Below are positions 23,777 through 32,170 of a stretch of 64,000 nucleotides of DNA, in pieces. How positions within the stretch are numbered: position 1 is the first letter of the stretch; each line of letters begins with the position of its first letter. The stretch comes from Chlamydiia bacterium. GTDB taxonomy: Bacteria > Chlamydiota > Chlamydiia > Chlamydiales > GCA-2402025. Under the pieces are notes generated by a model. It worked only from the letters and a program-made list of their open reading frames with translations. It had not been told where the DNA came from and did not search any database. The position numbers were made by a program, and so were the translations under genes. The stretch covers positions 200,436 to 264,435 of the forward strand of contig JAUICV010000002.1 in assembly GCA_030427725.1 (NCBI GenBank), written 5' to 3'.

Positions 23777-24202
23777 ATGAAAAAACTTGTTATCGGACTT
23801 TCATTACTCTCTCCTCTTACACTCACAGCAGAGACAAAATTACCTACAAAACAAGCTTACCCTATAAATAAAGAGTTAAACAAAATGCAAAACAAAGCCT
23901 TTAAAAAAGAGGTTTTGGCAAGTGATAGCTCAAAGCATGAAAAAAATAGCTCATCTGAAATTATGGTCATCGATCCAATGACAAGAGCCAATGACTTTAA
24001 ACAAGCCTATCAGTTTTTAAAAGCTCAAAAAGCTGGATCAAGAGTCATCTTCAAACTCTCGAATGGGCAAACTCTAGCAAATGTTTTAGATATTGATATC
24101 ATGAAAGGAGGATCTTTAGTAATCTTTAAACTAAGCTCTGTTAAGGGCATGCAGTTTAAGGTTGTTAGGATAGAAGATATTACCTCCATTGAACACTCAT
24201 GA
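23777..24202 (+). CDS. Small secreted hypothetical protein
   Basis: 141 residues, with AAGGA before the ATG, 9 nt after the previous stop. A signal peptide covers about 1-18 (KLVIGLSLLSPLTLTA). A Lys/Ser-rich stretch precedes a C-terminal domain with two similar strand pairs ('SRVIFKLSNGQTL...VLDIDIMKGG' and 'SLVIFKLSSVKGM...VVRIEDI'), which may be a small beta-barrel. The stop overlaps the start of lplA (ATGA), so the two are translationally coupled. I do not recognise it. Confidence 0.65.
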   Translation: MKKLVIGLSLLSPLTLTAETKLPTKQAYPINKELNKMQNKAFKKEVLASDSSKHEKNSSSEIMVIDPMTRANDFKQAYQFLKAQKAGSRVIFKLSNGQTLANVLDIDIMKGGSLVIFKLSSVKGMQFKVVRIEDITSIEHS

Positions 24203-24906
24203 GTATTAACGTACTTCTTTTAAAAAATACCCCAATCTACAAACAGTTAGAGATTGAAGAAGCTTTGCTTCGAACAGATCACCAAAACTGGTGTATACTA
24301 AACCAAGGCTCTTCTAAAGCCATAGTCCTTGGTATCTCTGGGAAAAAAGAAGAGCTTATAGATCTAAAAACAGCAAAAAGTCAAAACGTTTTACTTATAA
24401 AGCGTTTTAGCGGCGGAGGAACCGTCGTTGTGGATGAAGATACGTTATTTTCCAGTTTCATCTTCCAGCAAGAAACGTTAGATTTTCCACCCTATCCTGA
24501 ATATATATTAAGATGGACAGCTGAATTTTATAAAAACGCACTAAAGATTCCAAAATTTTCTTTAGTTGAACACGATTATGCACTTGGCGATAAAAAATGC
24601 GCTGGGAATGCTCAGTATTTAAAAAAAGACAGGTGGCTTCATCATACGACATTTTTGTATGATTTTAAGCCATCAAACATGGAACTTCTTCTCTATCCAA
24701 AAAAAGTTCCCGTTTATAGAGAAGGCCGGTCGCACCTTGATTTTTTATGCACACTTAAAGAACATCTATCAAATAAAAAAGCTTTTGAAGAAAGAATGAT
24801 TTCGTATCTAAAAGGTGTTTTTGAAGTTAAATTTCACACTTACGAAAGTCTTCTACCCATCTTAGAAAAAGACTATAGAAAAACACTGACAACATTAGAC
24901 TACTAA
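24199..24906 (+). CDS. lplA: Lipoate-protein ligase A family protein
   Basis: 235 residues. It belongs to the LplA/LipB catalytic family, which attaches lipoate (or octanoate) to a lysine of E2 and GcvH domains. The signatures are visible: 'KRFSGGGTVVVD' (around 74-85) for the R-R-x-S-G-G-G-A-V-x-H-D motif, and 'GDKKCAGNAQYL' (around 132-143) carrying the conserved Lys and G-N-A-Q segment, then 'HHTTFLYDF'. It lacks the long C-terminal accessory domain of E. coli LplA, as usual for chlamydial versions. The ATG overlaps the preceding stop. The 3' end is overlapped in antisense by the end of the putative RNA. Confidence 0.88.
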   Translation: MSINVLLLKNTPIYKQLEIEEALLRTDHQNWCILNQGSSKAIVLGISGKKEELIDLKTAKSQNVLLIKRFSGGGTVVVDEDTLFSSFIFQQETLDFPPYPEYILRWTAEFYKNALKIPKFSLVEHDYALGDKKCAGNAQYLKKDRWLHHTTFLYDFKPSNMELLLYPKKVPVYREGRSHLDFLCTLKEHLSNKKAFEERMISYLKGVFEVKFHTYESLLPILEKDYRKTLTTLDY

Positions 24907-25100
24907 AAAAAAGCCTGCCCCACAAGGGATTCCTAAACCCGCTTATCAACCTGGTAAACCAGGTGGGTCCGCAACTTAGAAGAGGTGAATTCCAAAATTA
25001 TATTCACCAGCAACTAACGTTGTGATCCCCTAAAAAAGATCATAGCTGATTAGCTTCATATTGATCTAGGGCTGTCCACAAGCGCGACAGACTTGGTCAA
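24905..25100 (-). ncRNA. Putative structured RNA, about 195 nt, class unknown
   Basis: This ~400-nt gene-free stretch is much richer in G+C and in pairing than its surroundings. Read on the minus strand, the 5' segment AAGUCUGUC (25094-25086) pairs with GGCAGGCUU (24919-24911) just before eight U (24912-24905). Two of these pairs are G-U, so they work only on this strand. Inside lie three hairpins: 25071-25027 (CCCU-AGAUCA...UGAUCU-bulge-AGGG), 25022-24972 (CAAC-g-UUAG...CUAAGUUG, with inner GGUGAAU/AUUCACC), and 24964-24949 (ACCUGG/CCAGGU). A promoter-like element lies at the right distance upstream. I could not match it to 6S, SRP, RNase P or tmRNA. Confidence 0.6.
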
Positions 25101-25106
25101 AGTTTA

Positions 25107-25135
25107 ATCTTATCTTAACATATAGATCAAAACAA
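25107..25135 (-). promoter_or_regulatory. Candidate promoter of the structured RNA
   Basis: On the minus strand: TTGTTT (25135-25130), a 17-nt spacer and TAAGAT (25112-25107), giving a start near 25100. Confidence 0.5.
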
Positions 25136-25256
25136 AAATCCGCTGCAACTAATTTTTTTTAGCCATCTCAAGCCTCATTTTGACCAAGCATCGAACAGTT
25201 ACATCTGCAATCACTAAGCAAAATCACTGTACAAATCCTCAAATTCAGTACGGGAG

Positions 25257-25283
25257 TTGACAAGACAAAAAAAGGAGTAAATT
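25257..25283 (+). promoter_or_regulatory. TTGACA element upstream of the glycosyltransferase
   Basis: TTGACA (25257-25262), then 15 nt to TAAATT (25278-25283); the spacer is short. The stretch 25136-25256 to its left holds nothing I recognise. A good ribosome-binding site, AAAGGAG, followed by TTG (25282), also lies here, out of frame with the gene at 25322 in this sequence. Confidence 0.3.
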
Positions 25284-25300
25284 GAAATCTCATCATTTAA

Positions 25301-25319
25301 TTTTTTTTTTTGGGGGGGG
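25301..25319 (+). repeat. T11-G8 homopolymer junction before the glycosyltransferase start
   Basis: Eleven T are followed directly by eight G and then AAATG. The tracts sit between an AAAGGAG-TTG start site at 25282 and the ATG at 25322. Slippage could alter leader spacing or join the two frames, and such tracts are classic phase-variation sites. A sequencing error in tract length is also possible. Confidence 0.9.
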
Positions 25320-25321
25320 AA

Positions 25322-26389
25322 ATGTTCAAGGTATTTCAAATATTATTTGTCTTGCTATCTCTATCTGAGCTTTATGCCCACGATAAATATCAGACCTATG
25401 TTAATAATTTTTACATAACTGAACTTATAAATAGTGAAAATATAGATAATGAAATTTTTAGTTGGATAAATCTAATTAACAAACCTCTCATTGAACATGT
25501 TTTTGTCCACGGATGTAAAGATCTCTGTATCGATAAAGAAAAACTTTTCGATCTAAATAATTTTGACCCAACCAAAGTTAAAGATGGAGATATAATTTTC
25601 ATCCAGAAGTTAGGACAGGTTGAGCCATTTTTGACAAAATATCATCATAAAATTCATGCTAAATATTTTTTAACAACTATGCTCAATCACGGAAAAAAGT
25701 CTATTGAACAAGCCTTGCATCGTTGGTTAAAGGATGAAAAACTTTTAGCCTGCCTCGGATTGAATTGTTTTATACCAAAACACAAAAAAATGATCCCGCT
25801 CTCTCTTGGAACTAGTTGGTCAAGCCTAGTTCGATACCCGAAAACAGAAGATGTTAAGTCTTGCTTAAAGCAGAATTTCCAAAAAAAACAGTTGGTTTTG
25901 AGCTTGTTTTCAAGATCAACTCATATAAAAAGACCTTTAATCTATCAATACTATCAAAAACAACCCTATGTAAAATCGTTCGACATACCCACCTGGCATT
26001 TAAAATCACACCTTCCACCTCATCTATTCATTAAAGAACTAGCGACTTCTTATTTCAACTTGAGTCCAAGAGGTTTTGGGGTGGACTGTTTCAGAACCTG
26101 GGAATCTTTCCCACTTGGATCTATTCCTGTAGTAGAGAAAAGCCCCTTAGATTATTTATATTACAAGTTACCTGTGATGATTGTTGACGACATGACTAAA
26201 TTGAACAAAACAGACTTCACAAATTTTTATACAAATATTCTAAACAACGTAGAAGATCTATTTTTTCAGAAAACACTTACCCCCTATTGGACCACTTTCA
26301 TCGAAAAACTCAAAGCATATGCAAGGGAAAACCGATGTGTTTTGGAAGAAATCTCTAAATTTAAAAAAATTACCTATAACATTGATTAG
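25322..26389 (+). CDS. Exostosin-like glycosyltransferase (GT47-type), possibly phase-variable
   Basis: 355 residues from the ATG at 25322. The N-terminus (FQILFVLLSLSELYA) is a signal peptide or anchor. The C-terminal half carries the exostosin/GT47 pattern: 'YFNLSPRGFGVDCFRTWE', 'FPLGSIPVVE' and 'LPVMIVDDM' (around 240-300), which in the family binds the nucleotide sugar; 'FSRST' nearby fits the same fold. By family it would transfer a sugar to a glycan or surface molecule. The start codon follows the T11G8 tract. One added base would put the upstream TTG (25282, good ribosome-binding site) in frame and give a longer N-terminus. It is convergent with sdhB. Confidence 0.75.
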   Translation: MFKVFQILFVLLSLSELYAHDKYQTYVNNFYITELINSENIDNEIFSWINLINKPLIEHVFVHGCKDLCIDKEKLFDLNNFDPTKVKDGDIIFIQKLGQVEPFLTKYHHKIHAKYFLTTMLNHGKKSIEQALHRWLKDEKLLACLGLNCFIPKHKKMIPLSLGTSWSSLVRYPKTEDVKSCLKQNFQKKQLVLSLFSRSTHIKRPLIYQYYQKQPYVKSFDIPTWHLKSHLPPHLFIKELATSYFNLSPRGFGVDCFRTWESFPLGSIPVVEKSPLDYLYYKLPVMIVDDMTKLNKTDFTNFYTNILNNVEDLFFQKTLTPYWTTFIEKLKAYARENRCVLEEISKFKKITYNID

Positions 26390-26402
26390 AAATTTTACCT
26401 CT

Positions 26403-27179
26403 CTAAGTATCGTCTTCCTGGTCAGGAGATGAAAAAATATCCTTAAAAGCTTGTTTTGAAACTTGCTTTCCCATAACTGCTAGTGATTCTGTTAAAGGTA
26501 TTTTTTTAGGACAGACTTGGACGCAGTTTTGCGCATTTCCACATTCACTTACACCACCTTCTGTCATCAGCTCTCTGTTTCTTTCGGGAGCCTTCATTTT
26601 ACCTGTTGGATGTGTATTAAAAAGTCTTGCCTGAGAAATAGGAGCAGGTCCTATGAATTTAGATTTTTCATTTACCTGTGGACAACTCTCAGAGCAGCAT
26701 GCGCAGCTCATACAAGTTGATAACACATACATTTGTTCTTGTTTTGTTTGAGAAACTTTAGGACCAAACCCTGAGATAAACGAGCCGTCTTGCTCTATCC
26801 AAGCTTGGATTTTTTTTAAGTCTTCTAAGAGCTTTGATCTGTCTGTGATCAAATCTCGAATTAACGGAAACTTTGAAAAAGGTGCCAAAGTAATAACGTT
26901 TGACCCTGACTGTTTAATTAATGCGTCGATTAAAGCTGTACAAGCTTGCCTAGGCCTTCCATTGATGAGCATAGAGCACGACCCACAAACCTCTTCTAAA
27001 CATCCTTGCTCCCAAACAACTGGAGTAACCCTTTCTCCATCTTTATTGATGGGATTTTTTTGAACCTCCATAAGAGCTGAGATAATGTTATCCCCTGGTT
27101 TTTTCTCCAAGACAAACTCTTCCCAATACTGATGACCTTTAACACCTCGATAAATCTTTAAAGTATAATGCTCAGACAT
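26403..27179 (-). CDS. sdhB: Succinate dehydrogenase iron-sulfur subunit SdhB
   Basis: 258 residues from the ATG at 27179, with AGGG at correct spacing; a GTG at 27185 is less likely. It carries the three Fe-S clusters that pass electrons from the flavin of SdhA to the membrane quinone site. The 2Fe-2S ligands are in 'CLEEVCGSCSMLING...C' (about 61-84), the 4Fe-4S ligands in 'CMSCACCSESCP' (about 157-168), and the 3Fe-4S/4Fe-4S ligands in 'CGNAQNCVQVCPKKI' (about 212-226). It is the last gene of sdhC-sdhA-sdhB, 7 nt after the sdhA stop. It works on the cytoplasmic face of the inner membrane. Confidence 0.96.
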   Translation of the reverse strand: MSEHYTLKIYRGVKGHQYWEEFVLEKKPGDNIISALMEVQKNPINKDGERVTPVVWEQGCLEEVCGSCSMLINGRPRQACTALIDALIKQSGSNVITLAPFSKFPLIRDLITDRSKLLEDLKKIQAWIEQDGSFISGFGPKVSQTKQEQMYVLSTCMSCACCSESCPQVNEKSKFIGPAPISQARLFNTHPTGKMKAPERNRELMTEGGVSECGNAQNCVQVCPKKIPLTESLAVMGKQVSKQAFKDIFSSPDQEDDT

Positions 27180-27186
27180 TGACACC

Positions 27187-29079
27187 CTATATTGGTAATT
27201 TGATATTATCTGGAACGTTTTCCAGGTGAGGCTTTACTCTTTTAGCCTTCGAATAATCTCTTTGTATCGGTTTTAAATGTCGAATGTCAACTTTCTCATA
27301 GGAAATCTCTGGTTCATCTGCTCCTTCTTTAAAAGTAGCAATGGTCTTTTTTAACCAACTTTCATCATCTCTTTTTGGAAACTCTGGCTTAAAGTGTGAT
27401 CCTCTAAACTCATCACGCAAAAGAGCTCCTTTGGTAATCACAAGCGCTAGCTCTACCATGTATTTAAATTGGTTCGCTAAGATATATGTTTGATTTGAAA
27501 GAGCAGTTTTATCATCGAGCTTGATATTTTTGTAACGCTCACGAATAGATTTGATAAACTCTATCGTTTCTTTTAACTTTTCATTATCCCGTTTTACTGT
27601 GACATTTTTTACTAAAACATCGGAAAGTTCTTCATGAAGTTGGTGAATATTCTCGTTTCCATTGCGGTTAAAAAGATCTTCTTTAAAAGCGTTTTCTTTT
27701 GCTAAAGCATCCTCAAATGTTGAAGAAGGAAGATCTTTATACCCCTTTGATAAAGACTGCAAGTATCTTGGAATTTCAACACCTGCAACAAGACCACTAT
27801 AGACACAAGAGAGTAAAGAGTTTGCTCCAAGTCTATTAGCCCCATGATATTGGTAGTCAGATTCTCCGATATTGAAACATCCATTTAAATTTGTCATCTG
27901 GCGGTATCTCTCTATGCGATCTGGATCATCAGATGCAGGCCAATCAACCCAAGCTCCACCCATTGTGTAATGAACTGCTGGAAAAATTTTCATAGGAACT
28001 TTTCTTGGATCTTCACCTGAAAATTTTTGATAAATGTCTAGAACTGACTCAAGTTTATGTTGTTTTTCTGGAGGCATCTCTGTGACATCTAGATGAACCT
28101 GCATCTTCCCATCGATGCCAAGCCCTAACTCACAAACCCTTAAAATCTCACGAGCTCCAATATCTCTTGGAACTAAGTTTCCAATTGCTGGATATAGCTC
28201 TTCTAAAAAATACCAAGGCTTTCCGGTTTCGCCACATTGAATTTCCTTTCCTTCTGGAGTTGTAATTTTCTTTGATGAATCTCCATAGACCCACACTCTA
28301 CCACCTTCTCCGCGAATGGACTCAGACATTAGCCTTAGCTTATCTCTGCCAGGAATAGCAGAAGGATGTATTTGAATAAATTCCCCATTGGCGTATTTCA
28401 TCCCTTGCATATAAAGCCTGCCATTAGCAGCTCCTGTGCAAAAGGTTGAGTTTGTAGACATCCTGAAAATCATCCCAAGACCGCCTGTTGCAATGACAAC
28501 TGCATCAGCTTTCATTACCTCTTGCTCTAGAGTAAAGATATCTTGAACAACTATTCCCCTAGCTATTTGCTCATCATCTAAGATCAGCCTCATAAATTCG
28601 TGATGTTCAAATTTTTCAACAAGGCCCTTTACTTCATATCTCCTGACTTGCTCATCGAGTGAGTATAAAAGCTGCTGACCTGTTGAGGCTCCACAAAAAG
28701 CTGTTCTATTATAAAAGGTTCCGCCAAAACGTCTAAAATCGATATTTCCTTCAGGTGTTCTATTGAATGTACAACCCATACGATCAAACATTTCTATAAT
28801 CTTAGGAGCTGTCAGACACATCTCTAAGATGGGAGGTTGATCTGCTAAAAAATCTCCTCCTTTAATTGTATCGTATGCATGAATGATGGGAGAGTCATCT
28901 TCTCCTTTAAGATTTACTGCTGCATTAATGCCACCTTGTGCACAAACTGAGTGGGATCTTTTTACTTTAGTAATCGATACAAGCTTAACCTTATAGCCTT
29001 GCTCAGCAAGTTTCATAGTACATGCAAGACCTGCAAGACCTCCACCTACAACAATGACATCTTTTTTCATTTCAACCAT
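27187..29079 (-). CDS. sdhA: Succinate dehydrogenase flavoprotein subunit SdhA
   Basis: 630 residues from the ATG at 29079, preceded by AAAGGA. The longer frame would overlap sdhC and is not supported. It oxidises succinate to fumarate using covalently bound FAD. The Rossmann motif 'VVGGGLAGLACTM' lies near the N-terminus, followed by 'RSHSVCAQGGINAAVN' with the FAD-linking His, and active-site segments such as 'MGGAWVDW' and 'GANRLGANSLLSC'. The sequence is closer to the Bacillus/Wolinella/chlamydial type than to the E. coli type, in keeping with the single fused cytochrome subunit upstream. Part of sdhC-A-B. Confidence 0.96.
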   Translation of the reverse strand: MVEMKKDVIVVGGGLAGLACTMKLAEQGYKVKLVSITKVKRSHSVCAQGGINAAVNLKGEDDSPIIHAYDTIKGGDFLADQPPILEMCLTAPKIIEMFDRMGCTFNRTPEGNIDFRRFGGTFYNRTAFCGASTGQQLLYSLDEQVRRYEVKGLVEKFEHHEFMRLILDDEQIARGIVVQDIFTLEQEVMKADAVVIATGGLGMIFRMSTNSTFCTGAANGRLYMQGMKYANGEFIQIHPSAIPGRDKLRLMSESIRGEGGRVWVYGDSSKKITTPEGKEIQCGETGKPWYFLEELYPAIGNLVPRDIGAREILRVCELGLGIDGKMQVHLDVTEMPPEKQHKLESVLDIYQKFSGEDPRKVPMKIFPAVHYTMGGAWVDWPASDDPDRIERYRQMTNLNGCFNIGESDYQYHGANRLGANSLLSCVYSGLVAGVEIPRYLQSLSKGYKDLPSSTFEDALAKENAFKEDLFNRNGNENIHQLHEELSDVLVKNVTVKRDNEKLKETIEFIKSIRERYKNIKLDDKTALSNQTYILANQFKYMVELALVITKGALLRDEFRGSHFKPEFPKRDDESWLKKTIATFKEGADEPEISYEKVDIRHLKPIQRDYSKAKRVKPHLENVPDNIKLPI

Positions 29080-29093
29080 AGCAAGGATTCCTT

Positions 29094-30146
29094 TTAGCGA
29101 TAGAGGTTTATAAAATAAGTTCCCCAGACAGAGAACAGTCCAAGTAGAGCTATAAGCGTCATAAGAAAAACGCACACATTAACCATTGATCTTTGCGACC
29201 GCATCTTAATAATGAGTCCCCATGTCATCATAAAGGTCCAAAGGCCATTGAATGCATGAAATGCAGTTGCTAGAACAAAAACAGTGTATAAAAGACACTT
29301 TAGAGGGCTTTTAAAAGAGTCTCTAACAACTAATAGAACAGCTGTTCCAAAATCTTTAGTCTGAGCAATAACTTCCGAATTTGTAATTGACTTTGAGCTA
29401 AGAGCTTTTACAAAGTTAGCCTTTTGACGAAAGTCTTGAGCTTTATCAAGCAAAATCTGATCGTTTCTATCAAAATCCACTGGATCGATTGAATCAAGTC
29501 TTTCTAAACTCCAAGTTTCAAAGTCTTTTTTCTCTTCTTCGTTCTCTATTGCAAAAGCTCTTTTTTCTAAGGCTTCACCAGCTTTTTTCTTCGACTCAAA
29601 ACCGCTTTTGATAGAATTAATATCCTCTTGAGAGTAAAGCTTCACTCCAAGTCTTGACGCGACAGTATAAAGCCCTTTATCAACGGCAACTTTTGCAAAA
29701 TAGACTTTTTGATCTCCTATTTGGGCGTGCGTAGGATATCTATAAAATCGCATATAACCAACATGTAAGATGATCCCTATTAGCAAAATCCATGAAGTAT
29801 ATCTTTGCCAACTATACGCTCTGTTTCTTGAATATTTTAGAGTTGGCTTTTCCCCTTTCGAGCCACAGGTATTTACTTTTGAGGTGAAGATATACTTAAC
29901 TCCCATAGCTGCATGAAATAGTATAGGAATCCCTATTAAACACACTTCGATCACTGGGAGATATGGTAAATTTTTGATCAGGTTAACCATTCTGACAAAG
30001 CCAGCACCATTGTCTCCAAAAAGAAGCGCTGCTTGGGAATTTGTTATGATATGTTCGATAAGAAAAAAAACAATAAAAAGACCAAGAAGCGAATGAAGCC
30101 TTCTTAAAACAAACTCCCTAGGAGCTTTTTGCACGTTTTCGGTCAT
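29094..30146 (-). CDS. sdhC: Succinate dehydrogenase cytochrome b subunit SdhC, with a large insertion
   Basis: 350 residues from the ATG at 30146 (AGGA upstream). It is a five-helix, B-type cytochrome b: 'FVLRRLHSLLGLFIVFFLIEH' (split across helix 1), 'FHAAMGVKYIF', 'WQRYTSWILLIGIILHVGYM', 'FHAFNGLWTFMMTWG' and a last helix near the C-terminus, with His residues suited to two haems. A hydrophilic segment of about 120 residues (about 160-275, rich in Lys/Glu/Asp) sits between helices 3 and 4; B-type subunits are usually 200-260 residues. It anchors SdhA and SdhB and reduces quinone. First gene of the operon. Confidence 0.92.
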   Translation of the reverse strand: MTENVQKAPREFVLRRLHSLLGLFIVFFLIEHIITNSQAALLFGDNGAGFVRMVNLIKNLPYLPVIEVCLIGIPILFHAAMGVKYIFTSKVNTCGSKGEKPTLKYSRNRAYSWQRYTSWILLIGIILHVGYMRFYRYPTHAQIGDQKVYFAKVAVDKGLYTVASRLGVKLYSQEDINSIKSGFESKKKAGEALEKRAFAIENEEEKKDFETWSLERLDSIDPVDFDRNDQILLDKAQDFRQKANFVKALSSKSITNSEVIAQTKDFGTAVLLVVRDSFKSPLKCLLYTVFVLATAFHAFNGLWTFMMTWGLIIKMRSQRSMVNVCVFLMTLIALLGLFSVWGTYFINLYR

Positions 30147-30227
30147 GACATTTCCTATGTAAACCAAGGTTCCCCAGAAAGTAAGTTAATGCCTGAAAAG
30201 AAAAAAATAGAAAAGTTTTTTTATGAT

Positions 30228-30989
30228 TTAAATAGAGAAGAATTCCTTTGTATTTTTCCTTGTTTGCTCGCAAAACGTTTCAAAATCCACCCCTTTTAGC
30301 TTAGAAATAAATTCAGCTGTTTCAACTACATATGCAGGCTCATTTGTTGTCCCTCTTTTTGATTGAGGAGCTAAATAAGGGCTGTCTGTTTCAACAAGCA
30401 GAGATTCTAACGGCACACTTTTTACAACTTCTTGAAGATCCGTAGATTTTTTAAACGTGACTATACCGCTAATTGAAATTTTATACCCCCTATCCAACGC
30501 TTGAAAAGCTTCTTCTTTCGTCCCAGTAAAACAATGTATTAAGAGCTTTTCGCTGCCATAGAACCCATCTGCTATTTGAAAAAGATCCGAAAAAGCTTCT
30601 CTGCAGTGAACAACAACTGGTAACCCAGTTTTTTTTGCTAAGTTAAAATACTTAATCAAGAAATAGATTTGAGCATCCTTATCGGAATGCTCATAAAAAT
30701 AATCCAATCCTGTCTCCCCGATAGCAATCAGTTTTTTTTCCAAAGCTAATTTTTCAAAAAAAGGAAAATCTACCTCTCCAAGCTTATTCACATCATGAGG
30801 AGTAGTGGCTCCTGCATTAACCACAAAGGGATCTATTGTATTTAGTTCAACTCCTCTTAGAGCTGTTTGTTGATCAGTACAGATGTTGATAATTTTTTCT
30901 AACTGTGCATCTTTTGCTCTTTGGATAAGACCTTGAACATCTTCAATTAGTTCATCAGAAGTAATATGGGCGTGGGAATCTATTAACAT
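30228..30989 (-). CDS. tatD: TatD-family metal-dependent hydrolase/DNase
   Basis: 253 residues, near the family's usual length. Metal ligands are visible in 'DSHAHI' (4-9), 'GETGLDYFYEH' (about 92-102), 'VVHCREAF', 'LIHCFTG' and 'ETDSPYLAPQ' (about 199-208), in the order of the TIM-barrel TatD family. Known members are Mg-dependent 3'-5' DNases or deacylases with roles in DNA repair and quality control. It lies between sdhC and the LRR gene, 6 nt after the latter's stop, with no obvious ribosome-binding site of its own. Its place next to sdh matches my memory of Chlamydia. Confidence 0.93.
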   Translation of the reverse strand: MLIDSHAHITSDELIEDVQGLIQRAKDAQLEKIINICTDQQTALRGVELNTIDPFVVNAGATTPHDVNKLGEVDFPFFEKLALEKKLIAIGETGLDYFYEHSDKDAQIYFLIKYFNLAKKTGLPVVVHCREAFSDLFQIADGFYGSEKLLIHCFTGTKEEAFQALDRGYKISISGIVTFKKSTDLQEVVKSVPLESLLVETDSPYLAPQSKRGTTNEPAYVVETAEFISKLKGVDFETFCEQTRKNTKEFFSI

Positions 30990-30995
30990 AATTTT

Positions 30996-32030
30996 TTACA
31001 CTTTAGCTGCGTTTGGAATTGTTGATTTTTTGGTATAGTAAACAAAAAAACCTCCAGGAAAGCAAACAAGTCTTTGGTTTGAATCCAATTTTACCCTGGT
31101 AAATTTTTTAAAAATTGCGATTGTTTCTTTATCTAAAGGATTGTTTCTTAAATCCAAATGAAGAGGAATCGCCTCTTCTGGCTTATCTTTTCCAATGTAC
31201 ACCCCTCGAATTTGGCTCTCAACAATCAGGTCAGCTTGTAAAGCATTAGAGATAGACCATAACTTTCCCTTAATTTTAGGAAAACTCTCTGGAGCGCATG
31301 GGCAAAACATACCAGATGTTGCCTTAGTATAATCACGAGCCTCTATACAAGCTATTTCATTATTAGATAAATCCAACCATCTCAGATTAGTTCTATGAAT
31401 ATCTAAATACAAAGGAATCCACTTTAGACCACAATTACTTAAAAAAAGCTTCTTTAGAAAAAGAAACGCTTTATCAAATCTTAGGAATGTCAACCTACCA
31501 TCTATTACAGGCACGATGTCCTCTGGATTGCTATCTGATAGATCTAGAACCTGCAGTTTTGAAATTGCACAGCTTCGAACTTTTTCTTCCTTGGTATCTC
31601 TTTTCTGAATGATAGCGTCGATAATCACTGAACACAAACCTGCCTGAGCTCGTAAGTAAAGTTCTTCACAAGAAGCCTCTAAAATACACCCTGGCAATCT
31701 CTCGATCTTTGAATAAGATAAATCAATCCTTACAGGACTTACGTTTCTAATAAAGTCTGTTGGAAATTTCGTTAAGGCTGTGTGAGATAGATCAACATGA
31801 AATCTTTCAGGTAGTTCTATCTCTACAGAAAATTCTTCCGCCTGATCTCTATAGATTGTTCTTACTTCCGAGCATAAATCTTCACCTAAATCATCTCTTA
31901 TATGTAAATGCTTTAATGTAAGCTCTGAGAGTTTGAGTTCTGACATCTTTTTTTCAATGCCCACTCTTTCCATTGGACCTTCAAAAGCCTTCGATGGTTG
32001 TGTTTCAGTACTAGAGGTCACCATACTCAT
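30996..32030 (-). CDS. Leucine-rich-repeat protein
   Basis: 344 residues with no signal peptide. After a polar N-terminus come irregular leucine-rich units: 'LSELTLKHLHIRDD', 'FHVDLSHTALTKFPTDF', 'VRIDLSYSKIERLPGCI', 'LQVLDLSDSN', 'KKLFLSNCGLKWIPLYL', 'LRWLDLSNNEIACIE' and 'LHLDLRNNPLDKETI'. The L-x-x-L-x-L-S-x-N pattern makes a curved binding surface, as in many effectors of amoeba-associated bacteria. The ligand cannot be predicted. It is divergent from the F-box/LRR gene at 32171 and runs into tatD. Confidence 0.8.
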   Translation of the reverse strand: MSMVTSSTETQPSKAFEGPMERVGIEKKMSELKLSELTLKHLHIRDDLGEDLCSEVRTIYRDQAEEFSVEIELPERFHVDLSHTALTKFPTDFIRNVSPVRIDLSYSKIERLPGCILEASCEELYLRAQAGLCSVIIDAIIQKRDTKEEKVRSCAISKLQVLDLSDSNPEDIVPVIDGRLTFLRFDKAFLFLKKLFLSNCGLKWIPLYLDIHRTNLRWLDLSNNEIACIEARDYTKATSGMFCPCAPESFPKIKGKLWSISNALQADLIVESQIRGVYIGKDKPEEAIPLHLDLRNNPLDKETIAIFKKFTRVKLDSNQRLVCFPGGFFVYYTKKSTIPNAAKV

Positions 32031-32170
32031 CGTAAAATTCGCCTTATCTTAATTTTATAAAACAAGAAAGCTTACATAAGTGGCTAAATGAAATCCCGAA
32101 AAAAAATTATACATCTAGACGTTTAACCTCCAGTCATTTATAAATTTCCTCTCAAAAATTAAAGGGTATC

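Noticed and set aside
24905..25100. 6S RNA, SRP RNA, RNase P RNA or tmRNA
   Set aside because: The length and end pairing suggested 6S RNA, but the interior has three separate hairpins instead of one long bulged rod. A short ACCAGG...GGTCCG string recalls SRP RNA, but the conserved GGAAGGAAGCAGCC loop is absent. RNase P and tmRNA core motifs are missing.
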